Position numbers and translations under genes: made by a program. The notes beneath the pieces were generated by a model. That model was not told where the DNA came from. It worked only from the letters and a program-made list of their open reading frames with translations, and ran no database searches. From Pyrocephalus nanus (taxonomy: Eukaryota > Chordata > Aves > Passeriformes > Tyrannidae), in the NCBI GenBank assembly GCA_038380795.1, contig CM076261.1:9740556-9804555 (forward strand): a stretch of 64,000 nt of DNA, written 5' to 3'. Every line of letters starts with the position of its first letter. The first letter of the stretch is position 1. Positions 12,501-27,500 of this stretch are shown in pieces.

Positions 12501-15500
12501 CAGTATAACTCTATCACAAGGAATAACTGAGGTTGTATTTTTAAAATAATTAAATAAGACAGTCAAATACCACCTCTCCTTCCTCCCTACTGAAGAAAGA
12601 TCTTGAAGTTTTCTTACAATAAGAAATAAGCCTTTTGAGAAAGTGATCTGCCTTCTAAACGTTTTCTTCATCTTGCCTACCTTTCAATGCTCCCATCTGT
12701 GATATCCTGAACTTTAGTGGACAGGTCAGTGTTTACTTTCTCCATCTGATCTTTGTTCTCCAGGGCTATGCTGTTCCCATTGTACTTCTCTGTGGTTATT
12801 TTAGTTGGGTGTGGAGGAGACTGCTCGGAATGTGGCGCTTGGTCCTCCTTAGAGAGCTCCTTCCACCGTTTCTGCAAACAAGGAGAACATATTTCAAACA
12901 TTCCCCTAACACTAAAGACACCTCTTGCTCAAGATGTCTTCAAAAAGAACAGTCACAAAAGTAGATTTAAAGGAACTATCAGATCAAGAAAAAAAAATTG
13001 GTAGATAAAGAAATAAAGTTAAGGGAAGATGCAGGTTCTCCAACAATGATCAATGATCCTTTTTTCTATTTCTCCAGAATGATGCTACTAAGGTGGCATA
13101 AGACCACTAACTCTAGGGTTTGTATTGCCCACAGTAGCTCCACAATTAGGAAGCAACCTGTCTTGTATCATCCAGCACTGTCCAGCACTTTCCATCTCCC
13201 TCTACTCACTACAGGCCTACACTGTGCCTTTCACGGCTTCAAAATACAACAGGACCTTGTATGCAAGAACATTCTAAAAAGAGAGAACTGGGAAAATTTC
13301 ACTAAATTTTTTTATGCCAGTCACAGACTACTATTTCACCTGGTGGCCCACTAGCCCAGAGATCTACTGCATCATAAAACAGTTATTCACCTTGTTTTGA
13401 GAAGTAATTTAAAACAAGATGGAAAAAAAAAAAAAATTGGAAGCAAACCTGTTTTGCTAGATCTCTGCCCTAATAGTTAACTGTTCTAATGATGAATAGT
13501 CTGAAGGACTTGATGCAATAAAACTTCATGCAGAAAAAAGCTCTAGAAATTCACAGGAAGGAAAAGAATTGTCCCTAAAAATCCATAATTTCTTTTCTCA
13601 CACAAATCATTCAGTGCCTATAAAGACATAGAATACCTTGTAGAAAAAAAATCAGTTTTAAAAGTCTGTGATAGGGAGGATGAACTGAAAATTGACTCTT
13701 CTCAAATCGAAGTGATAGATTCCTGTCTGCAGCATGAATTCAAGACTGATGGTCCAAACTAAATATCAAACTCAGACAGTGATATAGAAAAGCCCTCCAC
13801 TTATAAACAGACTGCTGCAGAATGAGTTTTAACAATGAACTGACTCCTCCATTGCAAAGAAGCTCCCCGTATAGATCTGAAATTCACAGAGGGACTAGTC
13901 TTGACCCAAAAAATTCTTCATTCTCAGAGGTTTTCTTTGGTTTGTCTTAAACAAACTTACAAACAAAACAGAAGAAGCAGCCACTGACAAATGGAAATCC
14001 ACCTAGCAGCTACCCCTTACTGTCACAGAAAAAAGCCTTTTGGAAGATGTTTGTGTCCACAACAGACTTGGTGGCTAAGACAAATATTGATTATACCTGG
14101 AGTGATAAAGCCACACAGGAAGAACTGAAATCAGAGACAACTTCACTGCTCTTGTCATACAGAAGGAATTTCTCACCAAGAATTCTATTCTAAACATATA
14201 ATAACAATTGCTGAAATGGCTGGTAATTCCAAGTTTGAACGTGTATGACAAGACTGCATGAATGGCAGGACCAATTAAATAATGCACAACCTTAAGCAGA
14301 CAGACTGCGTGCATGTTGCAGTTGCAGCCACTAGCTGGCAGCAAGTTAAGGTTGTGTTTCCATACCGACTTCAAAAACCCATGGTTATGTCAGAGATGAA
14401 TATCTGGCTGATGTTATAATAGACAAGCGGTCAATAACTTCATGCCCTCCCCATCATTAGCAGAGAGAAGTGAATACCTCTCATGCTCTGGAGAGTACAA
14501 CTGTTCCATTCAGGGGCAAAAAAACAGCCTATCTGACCTTGAAAGGAGAAACACTCCTTTTAAATACTGCCAATTGATTTTCTGCACATGACCCTGAGGC
14601 CCAAAGAGAAAAACATCAGGACAAATGCCTGCAATGCAGGAAACACTGGTTTAAGAAAGATCATCTGAACAGTCATAACAAGAAAAAGAGAACAAACGAG
14701 AGGTGTGCCTTCTTAGGCATTCTCTTACTATGAAGAAATAACACACCTGAACCTGACTGCTCCGTTGTACCCAGAGATGAGAAATCCTGTGATCTAGATG
14801 GGTAAGTGGGGGAACCCAAGCTGCTCACAGTGTGGAGCATGGCTTTGTAACAAACAAAGCAGAAAAATACTACTGGAGACAATACCTCATACCATCAGAA
14901 ATAGCTTCCAGAAAATAAAAGGACTAAACTGCTGTTAGTATTAGGATGAATCATGAAGTCTTCTGGGCATATGGCACAGGTGTCAAGACCAGCAGCACAC
15001 TGTCCCAGGTGTTGATCAGCAGTTGTGCAAAATTGTTTCTTGCAAGTCAAGGAACATTTGTTAAAGAGAAGAATCAGACTCCTACCAGAACCACAGAGGA
15101 GAGAAAATGTGTTTTAGCTTATCTGCTCTATTTGTGATTTTGAGAAATCAACAAAATAAGAAAGCCCTAGCATAAGAAAGCAGAATTAAGTCAGCTTCAA
15201 AGCCTCTCCTCCCAGTCTTCCCTCACACCCAGCCCCAGCCACTTACACAGCTGTAGCTACTGTTACGCCTGCAAGCCACTCCGATGAAACAGTGATATCG
15301 GTAATCTTTTTGCCCCAAAACTCATTATATTTGACTAGATTCTGCTAAATATAACAGATTTTGAGAGACATGAAAAAACATATGTCAGTAATAAACGTTA
15401 CTGTGGCATCAGGAAACTTTTCTGTTGGGAAAATACAAAGATCAAGAAATTCTAAAAAAGATCCTTGCTATCTTCAAAGCAGTACTGGTCAGCGCTTTTG

Positions 15501-18500
15501 CTTTTTGGTATTGAAGATACAGATTGAACCTTCTTTTTCTAAACATTTATATGGACAAATTATTTTTATATTTTATCGAAAAGGGGACACATACATAGGA
15601 TTAGAAGTTTAGTTCATAGAAGGCACTGAATAGATACCCTCTGATACCTCCTAGGCATCTATTGAAAAAGGCTATTTATTTAAATTCCACAAAGTTACAT
15701 GTTTTAAAATAATTTGGAGCTCATTTTTTACTACTGTTGTAGTCTGCTGTTTCAATACACAGAGCTAAACGTTTACCTGTATAGTTGAATCCCCCATTAT
15801 AAATTTTGCTCCTTCTATTACAGCCATATATGAAAATCTTAGTTGATCAGGAGTCTGAATAAGTCCCATTCGATATTTTCTCATATCCAGTAATACCTTC
15901 TTAATATCTACAGAATATGGGTCCTTTTTTTCCATCTGTAAAGAAAGTTACATTGAAAGTATCAATAGTATATTCAAAAATAATTACAACTAAAAGTCAT
16001 AAAATTCAATTTAAAAATTAATTTCTTCATATTATGCTTCTATTGGTTATATAGAAAATTACCCAATCAAATTATTTCTAAACTGATTTTACAGAAAAAA
16101 TGCAAACCATCTAATGAAAACTTACTATGAACAAATCAATGATCTTGTATAAACCAAATAAATTAGTACCGTAATATCAAGTTTTAAAATTAAGAAATTT
16201 AGGCATGCTTGGTTTTATTCAGGCATGTAATGGAATTCTGAAATAAGACTATAAGAATCAGAACCGTAAAACAGTATTTCCTGCTGCTCCTGAATGGAAC
16301 AGCAATTTAGACTGACTGAATGTGGCAGAAGTTTCCTTATTCAAAGCAGAATCCCTAATCCAAACAATGCACACACTTCTCCCTACATTACATTCATGGG
16401 GTGTTTTTAAACATGTATCTGCACTTCTTTCAATGTTTGCTCTAAATCATCTAATATTAAAGTATATTTGCATCAAAATATACCTGTTTCTCAAAATGCA
16501 TAAAAAAATGAAGAAAAAAACCCCAAAAAAATAAATTGAGAGGATCTAACCAAACCAGAAGACAAGTCTTTTGTAATTTAAATGAAATCCTATTTCACCT
16601 AACTAACCCTGTGCTGTCCTTTTCACTATTACCAAGCACAGACAAATAAAAAGTCTGTGCCTGGACTTCAAAATCCAACGACATTTTAAAGCAGTTTTAA
16701 ATATTATTTAACATTTAAAGTTCACTCATGTCATGAGCAATTTTGATGATGCAGCTCACTGAACAAACAAAATCTATACATCCATGCAACACTGCAGTTG
16801 GCTACCAAGCCCCATCCCCCAGAGGGCTGCACAGCAAGGAAGTCCCACACCACCCTTCATTACACACTGCAGGAGATCCAGGGACATGCCCAAATTCTCA
16901 TGATAGTTCCGATAACAATTCTCTGCACTCTTCAGGAAAGGGGCCTGTGAGACTTATAAATTCAATTATCTCAATATATATTCACAAGCTTAACTTAAAA
17001 CTTATATTAAAATAACCAACCAATCCTCAACTTTTTCTAAGCACATCTTACACAGAAGGAAAAGAATGCTTACTATTCACTTTCCAAGAAGCTTTGAAAA
17101 TATGTAATGTACTTGAAGATGGATTTGTAAAAGCATTTCAAGAACTGCGTTTTTAAATCATCAATACATGGGAAGAAAAAGAAAGCACGACGTCTTAATT
17201 ACAGTTTCCACTGGCATGTCATTAACTTCAATGCTTTTAAAGCCTTCTGACCAAAAAGCCCACATTGGGAAGGGAGGCAGTGTGTCAGGAAAAGGGAAGA
17301 GGTGACAGAGCAAATAAGCAAACACTTACCAGAACCAGACAAGTGTCTACTAAGGAAAACGTGCCGGAACGTCCTATCCCTGCACTGCAGTGCACTACTG
17401 CAGGCCCGTGTTCGGGACTCAGTGAACCAGACTCTCTCACTTTAAACAGGAAGTTCAGGAATGAAGCTGGGGATTCAGGAACTCCGAAGTCTGGCCATGT
17501 GGTATAATGAAAATGAGAGATCATCCTGGACTCACCACTCTAGAAATGGAAACAAATAAAACATACAACTAAGAAGTATTCCTCTTTTGTTCAGTTAGCA
17601 CACATTTCCCTAATCTAAATCAGCGGCTGTTTTCTATTTTAAAACTCCCATTTAGATAAACCACCCCTTCAAGTTGGATGACAACCAACAGTGCAAGCTG
17701 AAGCAGTTTTTCATCCGAGTTGGTCGTTTCCTCCTTTCCAATTATCACCATACGCAACTTTTTCTTCTTCTCAAAACTCTCCATGTATTTGGGTTGCTTT
17801 ACTACTTACTCCCAAATTTCCCTCCTTTTCTACCTTTAGTGCAGTTTAAAGGCTGACAGCAGTTACTAGACTGCTAGAATTAATACTACTGAAAAAAGGC
17901 CACACTAGCATTGTGTACACTCTCCACTCTTGCTCAGAGCAAGTTTTAATGCCAAGAGGTATCACATCTCCTTTGTACTAACCGCATTACTGACAGGAGC
18001 AGGAAGCGTTATGGAAAAGGCCTGTAAGAACGTACTCAGCAGGATGAGTAGCAAGACTTCTACAGGACTTTTTAAGTAAAAAAGGAGGATTCCAAAATCA
18101 TACAGTTCCTCTCCTAACATGAACAACTAACTGCAAGAATATGTATATAAAATCTGGATTATATTTTTATGGAACTCCCTTCAGACATGCTGTTAAATGC
18201 TACTCCTTGCCATGGTGATTCTGAGACAAACTGATCACAGATTTTAGCTCAGGAATTTTCGAAATGTTATTTTTACCTTCTCTCCATTACATCAGATTTT
18301 CCACATGGACTCAAACCTACCCAAACCTTGACAGAGTCTGAACACAGGAAGATTTAAAATATCAATGTATTCCAGAAAAGTTATTTTTCCTTCTTCAGGA
18401 ACAGTAAAATACAGCCATAAAATTAAAATAAACTCTACTGTTCTTCATCTGCTCAGTCCGTTTCAACTTCTTATCAGAGACAGCTTACGAAACTCCTTTG

Positions 18501-21500
18501 TGAAACTGAAATAATCCAGTTCGTGGTTACCACAGTAACAAAAATACTCTCCCATTTTGTCTTTTGCCTTCAATGCCTGATACTGCAAGACTGCCAATAT
18601 TTTCACAGAAAACAGTGGATATTAACACAACTCCAGTCACTCTCAAATGCACGGTTATCTTCCAGAAATACTTTGTCTTTTGGATAAGAGCTCAACAAAG
18701 ACAACAGAGTGTGATCTATGATATTGGGGAAATGAGTTCATGTTAAGATTTCATACGGAAAAAAGACTACGAAGGTCTAAATTGTGTAAATACACTGGGA
18801 CTTTTCTTTGTCAGAAGCGAAGCATTAAAACAAGAGTTTGCATTTTCAACTGAGATCTTCCAACTGCTCTTCTGTACCTTATTTTTTAAGTGGTGAGTTA
18901 ACTCACAAATCAAAGGAAATGATCCCTCTGTTTAAAAAACATGGAGATAAACTTTTTACAAGAAATCTGGAAATAACACTCAAGCAATTTTCCTCTGTTT
19001 CTAAGAAAAATAACTTATCACTTTAGAAACAAAATAAAGAAGAAAACTGGAGAGGTGAGCTAAATGCACATACTAAGTAAAGCAAAGGTTAAAGTTGTTC
19101 CTTGTGAATCTAGATGGTCTGTACGTGGCAACTGATACTCCATCCCCTTAAGACTGTTAGACAGCATGGTAGATTAAAGCCTCCCCTACACCTCAAGAAG
19201 GCAAAAATGCTTTTTTTTTTTTGTCAGTGGGTATGTGGGGTTTGTCTGTGGGGTGGTTTTTTCCCCTCAATCTCATCCTCTAACAAGTGCTAGCATCCTC
19301 TTCCTAAAAAAAAAAAAAAAAAGGTACTGCTTCAAGCACATGGCCAAGTGTCACCCTGCTTATACACTAATCTGAAACAGGTATTTCTAAAATAGAGATT
19401 AAACAGTGCTGTTGCACATGTCACTCAGCTCTTACCCACAAAATTACTTTTTTTTTTTTTTTTTTTTCTTTCTTGCATGAAGGCTTTATTCATCCCATGA
19501 TTTTCCATCCCTTCAGCTCTTTTTAAAAATACCTAGTCTCTTCATCTTCCTACAAGAGTCCCATTGCAGTGCACCGGAACCAGCTGGTCATCTCTGAACT
19601 TGCAGTCTCTAACCCTACAGCCAAATCCCATTTGAATATTTCAAACCTCCCACATTTCTCACTTAAACAGAATGGCTCTTTCAAGTGGTGCTTGGCAGTC
19701 AAGCTGTACAGCTGAAACACTGCCTTTGTGTGGGTATCTGTACCACCCTTTCTTGAAGAACTCCCAGTCACTGAGCCATGCACCATAGCTATCACTTACG
19801 TGAAGTGATGTGCGACTGTAACGAGAAGAGGTTTGGCTTGCTAAAGATTCACAACTGTTGACAGACAAAAATTCAAATTTAAAGAACAGCTAACTTAATT
19901 TGAAGTGTTACCAGGAAATCGGCTAGTCTTTTAAATTAAAAAACCCTGGACTTCAAGATTCAGGCACTAATATAAAATTTTATATGTTATACACAAGGAA
20001 CACATTTCTGCATGGTTACTGAAAACAAGCTTGTTTTATGGTAACCACAACACAATCTCCCAAGATTTATTCCCTAAGTCTAGCTACCAAAAAAAAGCCA
20101 AAAAATTTTTTAAAAAATTACTCAAACCATTCCAGTGAAATTTTTAGGAACTACTGGGATGAGCTTTCCATTAATAACCAACACAGCTACAAATGACAAA
20201 CTCAGAAAGTTACCACCATGCTGCACAGTTCTCCACTGACTGCTAGAAACACCCACAGCACAGTCAAAGGATGATCACAAGCACAAGCTCCAAGTTCAAC
20301 TGCTGTATTCACAGTTTAGGAACCCAGTCAGAGCTACCGTCATTAAGGTTCCTTCAGCAATTTCAAGTTATGTTGCTTCATTTCCTGACCCAAGCAATCC
20401 CTGTTTCCTGAAGTTCTAAGGGCCATTTGCCCTCCCATGGCTTGTCTGAATTCCCCAGTACCAATGTGGTAGGGTTTTGCTTATAAGCATTCATCATGTA
20501 TCACACCGTAACTTTCTCAGAGTATCTGGGTTCCCACACCTGAAATAACAGAAAACAAAAAAGTTTTCCTTCTCTAAAGATCAATACTTACAGTTGTGAC
20601 CAAAAAAAAAAAAATATAGAACATAAAAACAACAACACAAGGTGGAGTCTTTGTTAGATATTGACAGCTAACTTAAGAATCTCCCCATAATACTGTCACA
20701 AAACATAGCAACACTATCCAGTAGAAGGTTATTTTATAAATTTAACAAAAGGCTCTCCTATCACTTCTCTAATATGCTGGGACACTTTGCTTCAAATCAC
20801 AGACGTGCAATAGCTTCACACATAAATGATTACAAAACTTTAGCATGAGCACAGTTTCTTCCTTCTACCTTTATTTTCCAACAGAGGCACAGGTTTGTGG
20901 AAGCCCTCACAATAAGTCTTTGCTCAAGGTGAGCTCTGAACCTGAGCTACTACAGCAGAAAACAGCACTCAACTTGCAGAAGGGCTGACAATTGACACCA
21001 ACAAAACCATGGAGGACACACAATGAACCAAGATGGAAAGGCAGCTTCAAACGCCTGTATTCTAAAATGCAGACTGGGTCAGGCAAAAAATAAGGAAATT
21101 CCACAATAATCACCAGCAAGACAAAGAACATTAGAAATATTTTCAAAACTTTTGGAAAGATACCATGAAACAACATTTTCTCTCCAAAGCTTTACTGGAC
21201 TCTGCCAGCCTCAAAAGCAAAAACAAATGTTAGCCTAGAACAGATATAAATGAATCAAATACCCAAATGCTTTGCTCTAATCTTAAAAAAAGAACACCCT
21301 CCCAACCTCACCTGTACTTCTAAGAGCTCTTTAACAAAACCAACAACAAAACAACCAAATATTCAGTGGTTGTTTCATTGGTAACAACATTAAACAAGCA
21401 CTTTACTCTTCATACATATATAATTTGCTTATGTCTTAAAAGAGGTTTGCTGCAGTAAGACAAATATACTCAGCTCAGAATGATTATATTATAAAAACAA

Positions 21501-24500
21501 TTTTGGTTCTGTTTTCAAGGAAATGCTAAAATTTAAGTATTCTTGGCATTCAGAATATATTTTGTTCATGAGTCATCTTATATTCCAGGCATCGAGTGGC
21601 TAAATGTCTTACACTCTGCCTCCACCAAAGGCCCCTCCAGAATAACTTGCATAAACACAGTTAAGCTCACATTTCAAGTTACTGTGAATACTCAGTTCCC
21701 AGAAGGTTTATGGTATAATTATCAAATTCTTGCAAAAGCCTGCATTTAACATTCATGGTGTAAGTCTAGAAACTATGTAGCTTTTTTGTTTGAATAACCA
21801 AGTATGTTTTATTTCTTGTAGTGTTTTATATAAAAAATTATTCTATGGAGTTAATGTGTGGAGCCTTACAAGAGTGCCAGAGCACTTTTATTAAAATAAA
21901 AATGCAATACAGAAAGCTTCCTAGGTATTTGTGAAACTGATTTACATGACATACAAGAAACTCTGCAGAGTGCTGACAGGCACTGCTGGTCCAAAACAAA
22001 CCCAGAAATTTAAGTGCTCAGTAGCTCCGACTCAAAAGTCTACTATAGTATATGCTGTGCTGTTCTTCAAGGGATTTCTGCATTTTCCAATTAATATTAT
22101 GTTCAAACATACACATGTGATGAAAATTGCATCCTTTGAAAATAGGAAGTTGGCAAGTAGGGGCCAACATCAACCAAATAATTCCACAAAAAAAAGCCTT
22201 TCTGGTAGTTAGGAAAACTTGCATTTCCAAAATGCAAGTTCCAAAACTAACTTTCCAAAAAGGAGAGTTATTCTTTCTCGGGCACTAGCGTGCACACACT
22301 ACGTCTCTTTTCTTTGCTTTTGCTATCAATGAACAAACTACTAAACTGAAATTCTTCAGGTCAGCAGGACAGTATTTCACAAAGTTCTTCTTACATGGAA
22401 GAGACGAAGGAACAACATGCCAAGTTTTATCGTGTTGATATCATGAGGGAGCTTTTGAATGAACAAATATCCCAAAATACCATCAATAGTTACTATAAAT
22501 TCAAATATTTTGGAACAAATGTATCCATATTTAGTTGTATAAAACAACATGCAAAAGAACATCTCCAAGCTTTCTTTCTCAAATTGTCTGACAAGACAAT
22601 CTTGAATAAAACTTGCCATAGTAGCACTTTCAATTAATATAAGGCAAGATTTACAGGGAGAGAGAATATCTTACAAGACATAGCTGGAACAAACAGACAA
22701 GCTCTTCAATCCTGTCTTCCGCTCTGAAACAGAAGCAGCAAATTCCAACCCAAGCTCAGGCCAGGAACAATTTTTTTGAGCTTAACTTGGTTAAATTGTC
22801 AAAGTGCCTAATTTTTTAAGAGAAAAGGATGGTTGGTCCTGTGGAGCAAAAGGGAAGGTAAGCAAGAGGAGATAAAGTTACCTATCTACAGGTGGTAATC
22901 ACCCTTCCCCCAAAAAACTTAAAACAGCTGGATTGAATTACATGAAAAATCCAAGATCCACTAAAAAACCAGTCATTATTAAGTTGGATTTCTGATAATC
23001 AAAGGAAACCAGAATTTTCAACTCCTGTGTTCCTCCCTTTAGGTTAATTCTTACAGCTCCTCTTAGAATCACCACTACCATCAACCCCAATTCAGCACGC
23101 TAAGGTGCTGCCATATGGAAAACATAAGTATAAAGATGCTGACAATGTTATCTTTCTAAAGATAAATTGAGGTCTAACTCACCTGCTTATATTCCACAAA
23201 CATCTTTAACATTCTCAGAAGCCAAGTGCATTAAAATTCCCAGTGTAAAAGCTCAATCAAACCTGGAGTGACAACATGCTAAACGGTTCTCATGATACAC
23301 TTAAGCCCGCAAACAGGAGCTGTACAGATGGAGAAAAGCTTACGTTGATATTTTCTAATTGCAGTAGATGTACTGTGTAATAGGATTTGACGTCTTCAGA
23401 TACTAGCCTCACACGGAAACCCGTTTCACTGAATGTCATAACTTCTTCTTCTTTTGTTGGCCAGTATTGTGCACACTTCACCTATTTTTTTTTTAAAGGA
23501 AGAAAGAAAAAGAAGGGGGAAAAAAAGAAAAATGTGGTTAAATATCCTAGTATTTTGGGCTTTGCGTGTGCAGATTTTGAGAGCTCATTATTCAACACAG
23601 TAGACTCAAATAGCTGCTCCCAGTTTGAGAACTCTCAAAGTCTGTAATCCATAATGTTTACAGCCAAGTTACTACAACTGCTTCAGTGGCTATTATGCAT
23701 TCCAGCTTTATCTGTTTATGCTTTCTTTCATTGCAGGGCTAACATGTTTTGAGATACATCTTAACGCTTCTCCCACTCTCCCCTCTAGTTCTCTACAGGG
23801 AACCAAGACCTCTGCTCAGCTCTTTCAGCATTTCCTCCTCTAATTTCTGACATGCACACCTGCACATTTACAAAACTCTTCTATCACATCCAGTTTTCCC
23901 CAGGCTTGTTGTACACTGGAAGGCTCTAGTGAAACAAAAGGATAAGCGAACAAAGCAATGCAAACCCATTGTCTTTTATTCATCTTGCTCTGCACTCAAA
24001 CTTTCTGTAGAAAAATTTCTGCACAAGAAAATTAGTGACTTTTTAAAATACCAGTCAAATCTTTTTCACTAACTAATCTACTCTGAAGACATAACCTCAA
24101 ATGACATGTACTTATAACTAAAATCCAAAGTGCTCTTAGGTACATTAGCAGAAAAGCTACATCATAGCACAAAATTTTTGTGTTCTGCTTGTATACCAAC
24201 TGTTCACCAGTTCTTGGGCAGCAGTTTGTCTTCACTGTTACAGCTAATATATATCCCTATATAACAAATATACTACTCTTTAGGAGGAATCAGATTTAGA
24301 GGAATTAATCTAAAGATACTTTAATTCAAACTTGTTTTCTCACCTTCCATTTTGTTCCAAGAGCAACTTACACTGCCTCTACTCCACACTATTTCTATCT
24401 GCATATCCTCCCTTCTCAGAATGTTACTTTCACCCTTCTGGATGTATTTTCACCAAATGGATGCTATTTTCACCAAACTGAATTTTAGGTCTTAGCTCCA

Positions 24501-27500
24501 TCACTTTAATGTTACATTCAATACACATTATGCTGTACACTGGTGAGAAAGTATGTTAGTTCTTTAAATGGAACAATCAAACACTGCTCAACTCTACTAA
24601 AATTATATGGCTTTACAACTTTAGGCCTAATGTCACTTACCGATTCTTTTTCGACAATTCTGTTCAGCATGACAACTGCTTTGGTTTGTTGCTGCCAGAC
24701 CATCAGCCAAAAATGACAACAGGTATTAGGTAGAGGACCCTGTGCAGTAAAGGAAATGGGCATGAGAACATACAGGCAAACCAATATTTGAACACAGTAG
24801 TTCACTGTGGGAAAGAGAAAAAAGTTTTCCTCTGAAAAGTTTAATCAAATTATTAATAGAATTATAGAAGTGGAAGGCAAGAAAGTAACCACATTGCACA
24901 GACTACTACAGGACTTGAAACGGTTGTGGGTTTTATTATTATTTTTATTATTATCACTATTATTATAATTATATTTGGGTTGAGCATCAATACTATTGTG
25001 CTGTCAGAATTAAAACTACTGCTCAGAAGGTACAAGATTAATTAAGGAGTTAAAGTATTGTTGCAACCTATTTCCAAAAGAACCAAAGAGCAATAAATAT
25101 TTGAAAAGCTTCATATGCAGTAATTAATCATACTTCAATAGTCCCTTTAGCTTTTCTTAAAATATAAAATAATCTGATCACAGTCACATCACACAGGCTG
25201 TCAGTATGAGATATATGTAATGCATGCAGACAAGGAACCATCCAAATATAAATTACAACTGTACAAATCCCACTCCCCTAGATTCTCAATCCCTCTAATA
25301 ATGTAGTAATTGGTGCTACTCACCTGTGTTAAAATATAGTATCTCTGGGCTTCTTCTATGACCACGAGGCTGGCATTGATATAGTCATTCTCGGTGTTCT
25401 GGAGTTTTACGCGACTATGATCATCTAAAATTCAAATAAAATTAAGAACTAATGATGCATCCATCTTGATGAATACTCTCTAATAGGCAAGTTTAGGTCT
25501 GACAAGCAACCTGAAATAAATTCTGCAGTCCTACCCAAGAAGTAAACTATTAATATGTGCGAAAATAATTTCTCGTCTAACTTTGATAACTGCCTGTCTC
25601 ATTCTCCCCTCAGTATTCCACCAGAGTCATTTCAGGCAGCTATTACTAACAGATGCTCAGAAAACTGGAATACTCATTTTTGTTTGAAAAAAAACAGATT
25701 TTTATTTGGAAAAAAACAGCCAAAGAAAACAACTCTCCCATACATGCCAAATGATGCTCACAGCCATCCTTCAACAGCTGCATTTCCTTAATACAACAGC
25801 ACCCCAACTCACACCAGGCAACATAGTCCTATCATAACAGATCACTCTACTGCATGGTTTCCTTTGTGTTCAGAATTCCAAGATTTTTGGTTAAGTTTCA
25901 TAGGTTGAGGCAGAATCATAAAGAAAAGCTCACACAGCTAAAAAAAAAAAAAAAAACCACCAAAATGTACTTGCAATAATTCAAACCAAGTATCGATCAA
26001 TTTAATTTTCCCTGAGTTATTGTCAAATACTATACAATATAATAGCACATGAAAAAATGTACATATTTAACAAATCTTTCAACTAAATGAAGCCTAATCT
26101 AATTAATGGTTTCAGTCTCTCAAAATTACATAGGCAAGACAGAAGATTCCCCTATTTATGGCAGAGGCAAGTGAAGGACTCGGTTTAAAATTCTAACATT
26201 AACACGAGAAAGATGATCATACTGTCAAGCTCAAACACTGCATAATAAAAAGTCATCATGGCTGTTCCTAGAACCTTTTAGTATCTGATTTATCAGCCTC
26301 TAGGAGACATTGAGGTAATGAGACTTGTTCATAGTAAGTAATGCTTCAGTCATTTATCGGTCACTGTATTAAATAAAGAACACTTTTAGTTTAAAATCTG
26401 TACACAACTACATGCCAGAAAATGAGATCCAACTGACTCCAAACCTCCTGAAATTCAACAGCCTCAGCAGACTGTGTGAGAAGAGTAAATAAAAAACACA
26501 AACTAAAATGAACTTAAGAGACTTCAACACATTTCAGGAAGAGATAGAAGAGATTCCATAAGGAAACTGACAGAGCAGAGAGTGAATTATGATGCAATGC
26601 CAGTTTTTAAACCTACAGTCAGCTGGTCTAACCTACAGAACTCAACTGGGGCACAGAGTGCTGTTAAAGTGTCAGCCCACTTTTCCCTCTCCCATCCCTG
26701 CACCAAAAGGCTAACTTCCTTTTGACAGAAATCTTGGGAAACGCACAAAACCATGAGTTTTCACATGAGCAACTTCCAAGTATCAAATTCAGCACAGCTA
26801 TGACAACTGAACTCAAAGTAAAACTCTACAGCACAAGGTTTATCTCAGAAATCCGTGAATATAACCATGCACAGGAAAAAAGCTGATGGCAATCAAAAAA
26901 CAGTCACTGAATTAGACTCTTGTTCTACAGACTGCTCATATGATTTAATATAAATACTTTCCACATGTTTGGAAACCTGAGAAAATACATTTACTAAGTT
27001 TTGATCTGCTTTTATACTCTCCCTCATCTATCTTCTAATTGGCAACTGCCAAAGATGATCTTGCTGGATTAAAGTACAGAAGTCAACAGTGAAGTACAAC
27101 TATTTTGTTGTTGTTCAAGGACTCAGATTTGGGGCTGTTGTTACCCTGCCTCCTTTAGCTCCTTAGCTTTTATACGCAGTCACATACAAACGTGCAGAGA
27201 ACAGAAATATGCTGAAAAAAATATTTTTAATATAAAAGCATGAGAAATTTACTGGGTTAGTTCGTTTTTATGAGCATTCCAGTTGTAAGGCAACACTACC
27301 TTGACTTTCAGGAGTCTTAAAAAAAATTATGATACCTCTATGTGAATAAAAAAAAAAATCAAATCAAATACACGGTAAAATAGAGACACGTGCATTTTAA
27401 AGTGAAATACATCTCTTCGTATTATTTTGCTGGGATAGGAAAGCGTTACTCTTTCCTCTCGTGTATCACTTTATCTGAAATGTTTCTACTGGAGAGGAAC

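Noticed and set aside
17265..17507. 80-codon plus-strand frame
   Set aside because: Antisense shadow of PTPN2 catalytic exon 6.
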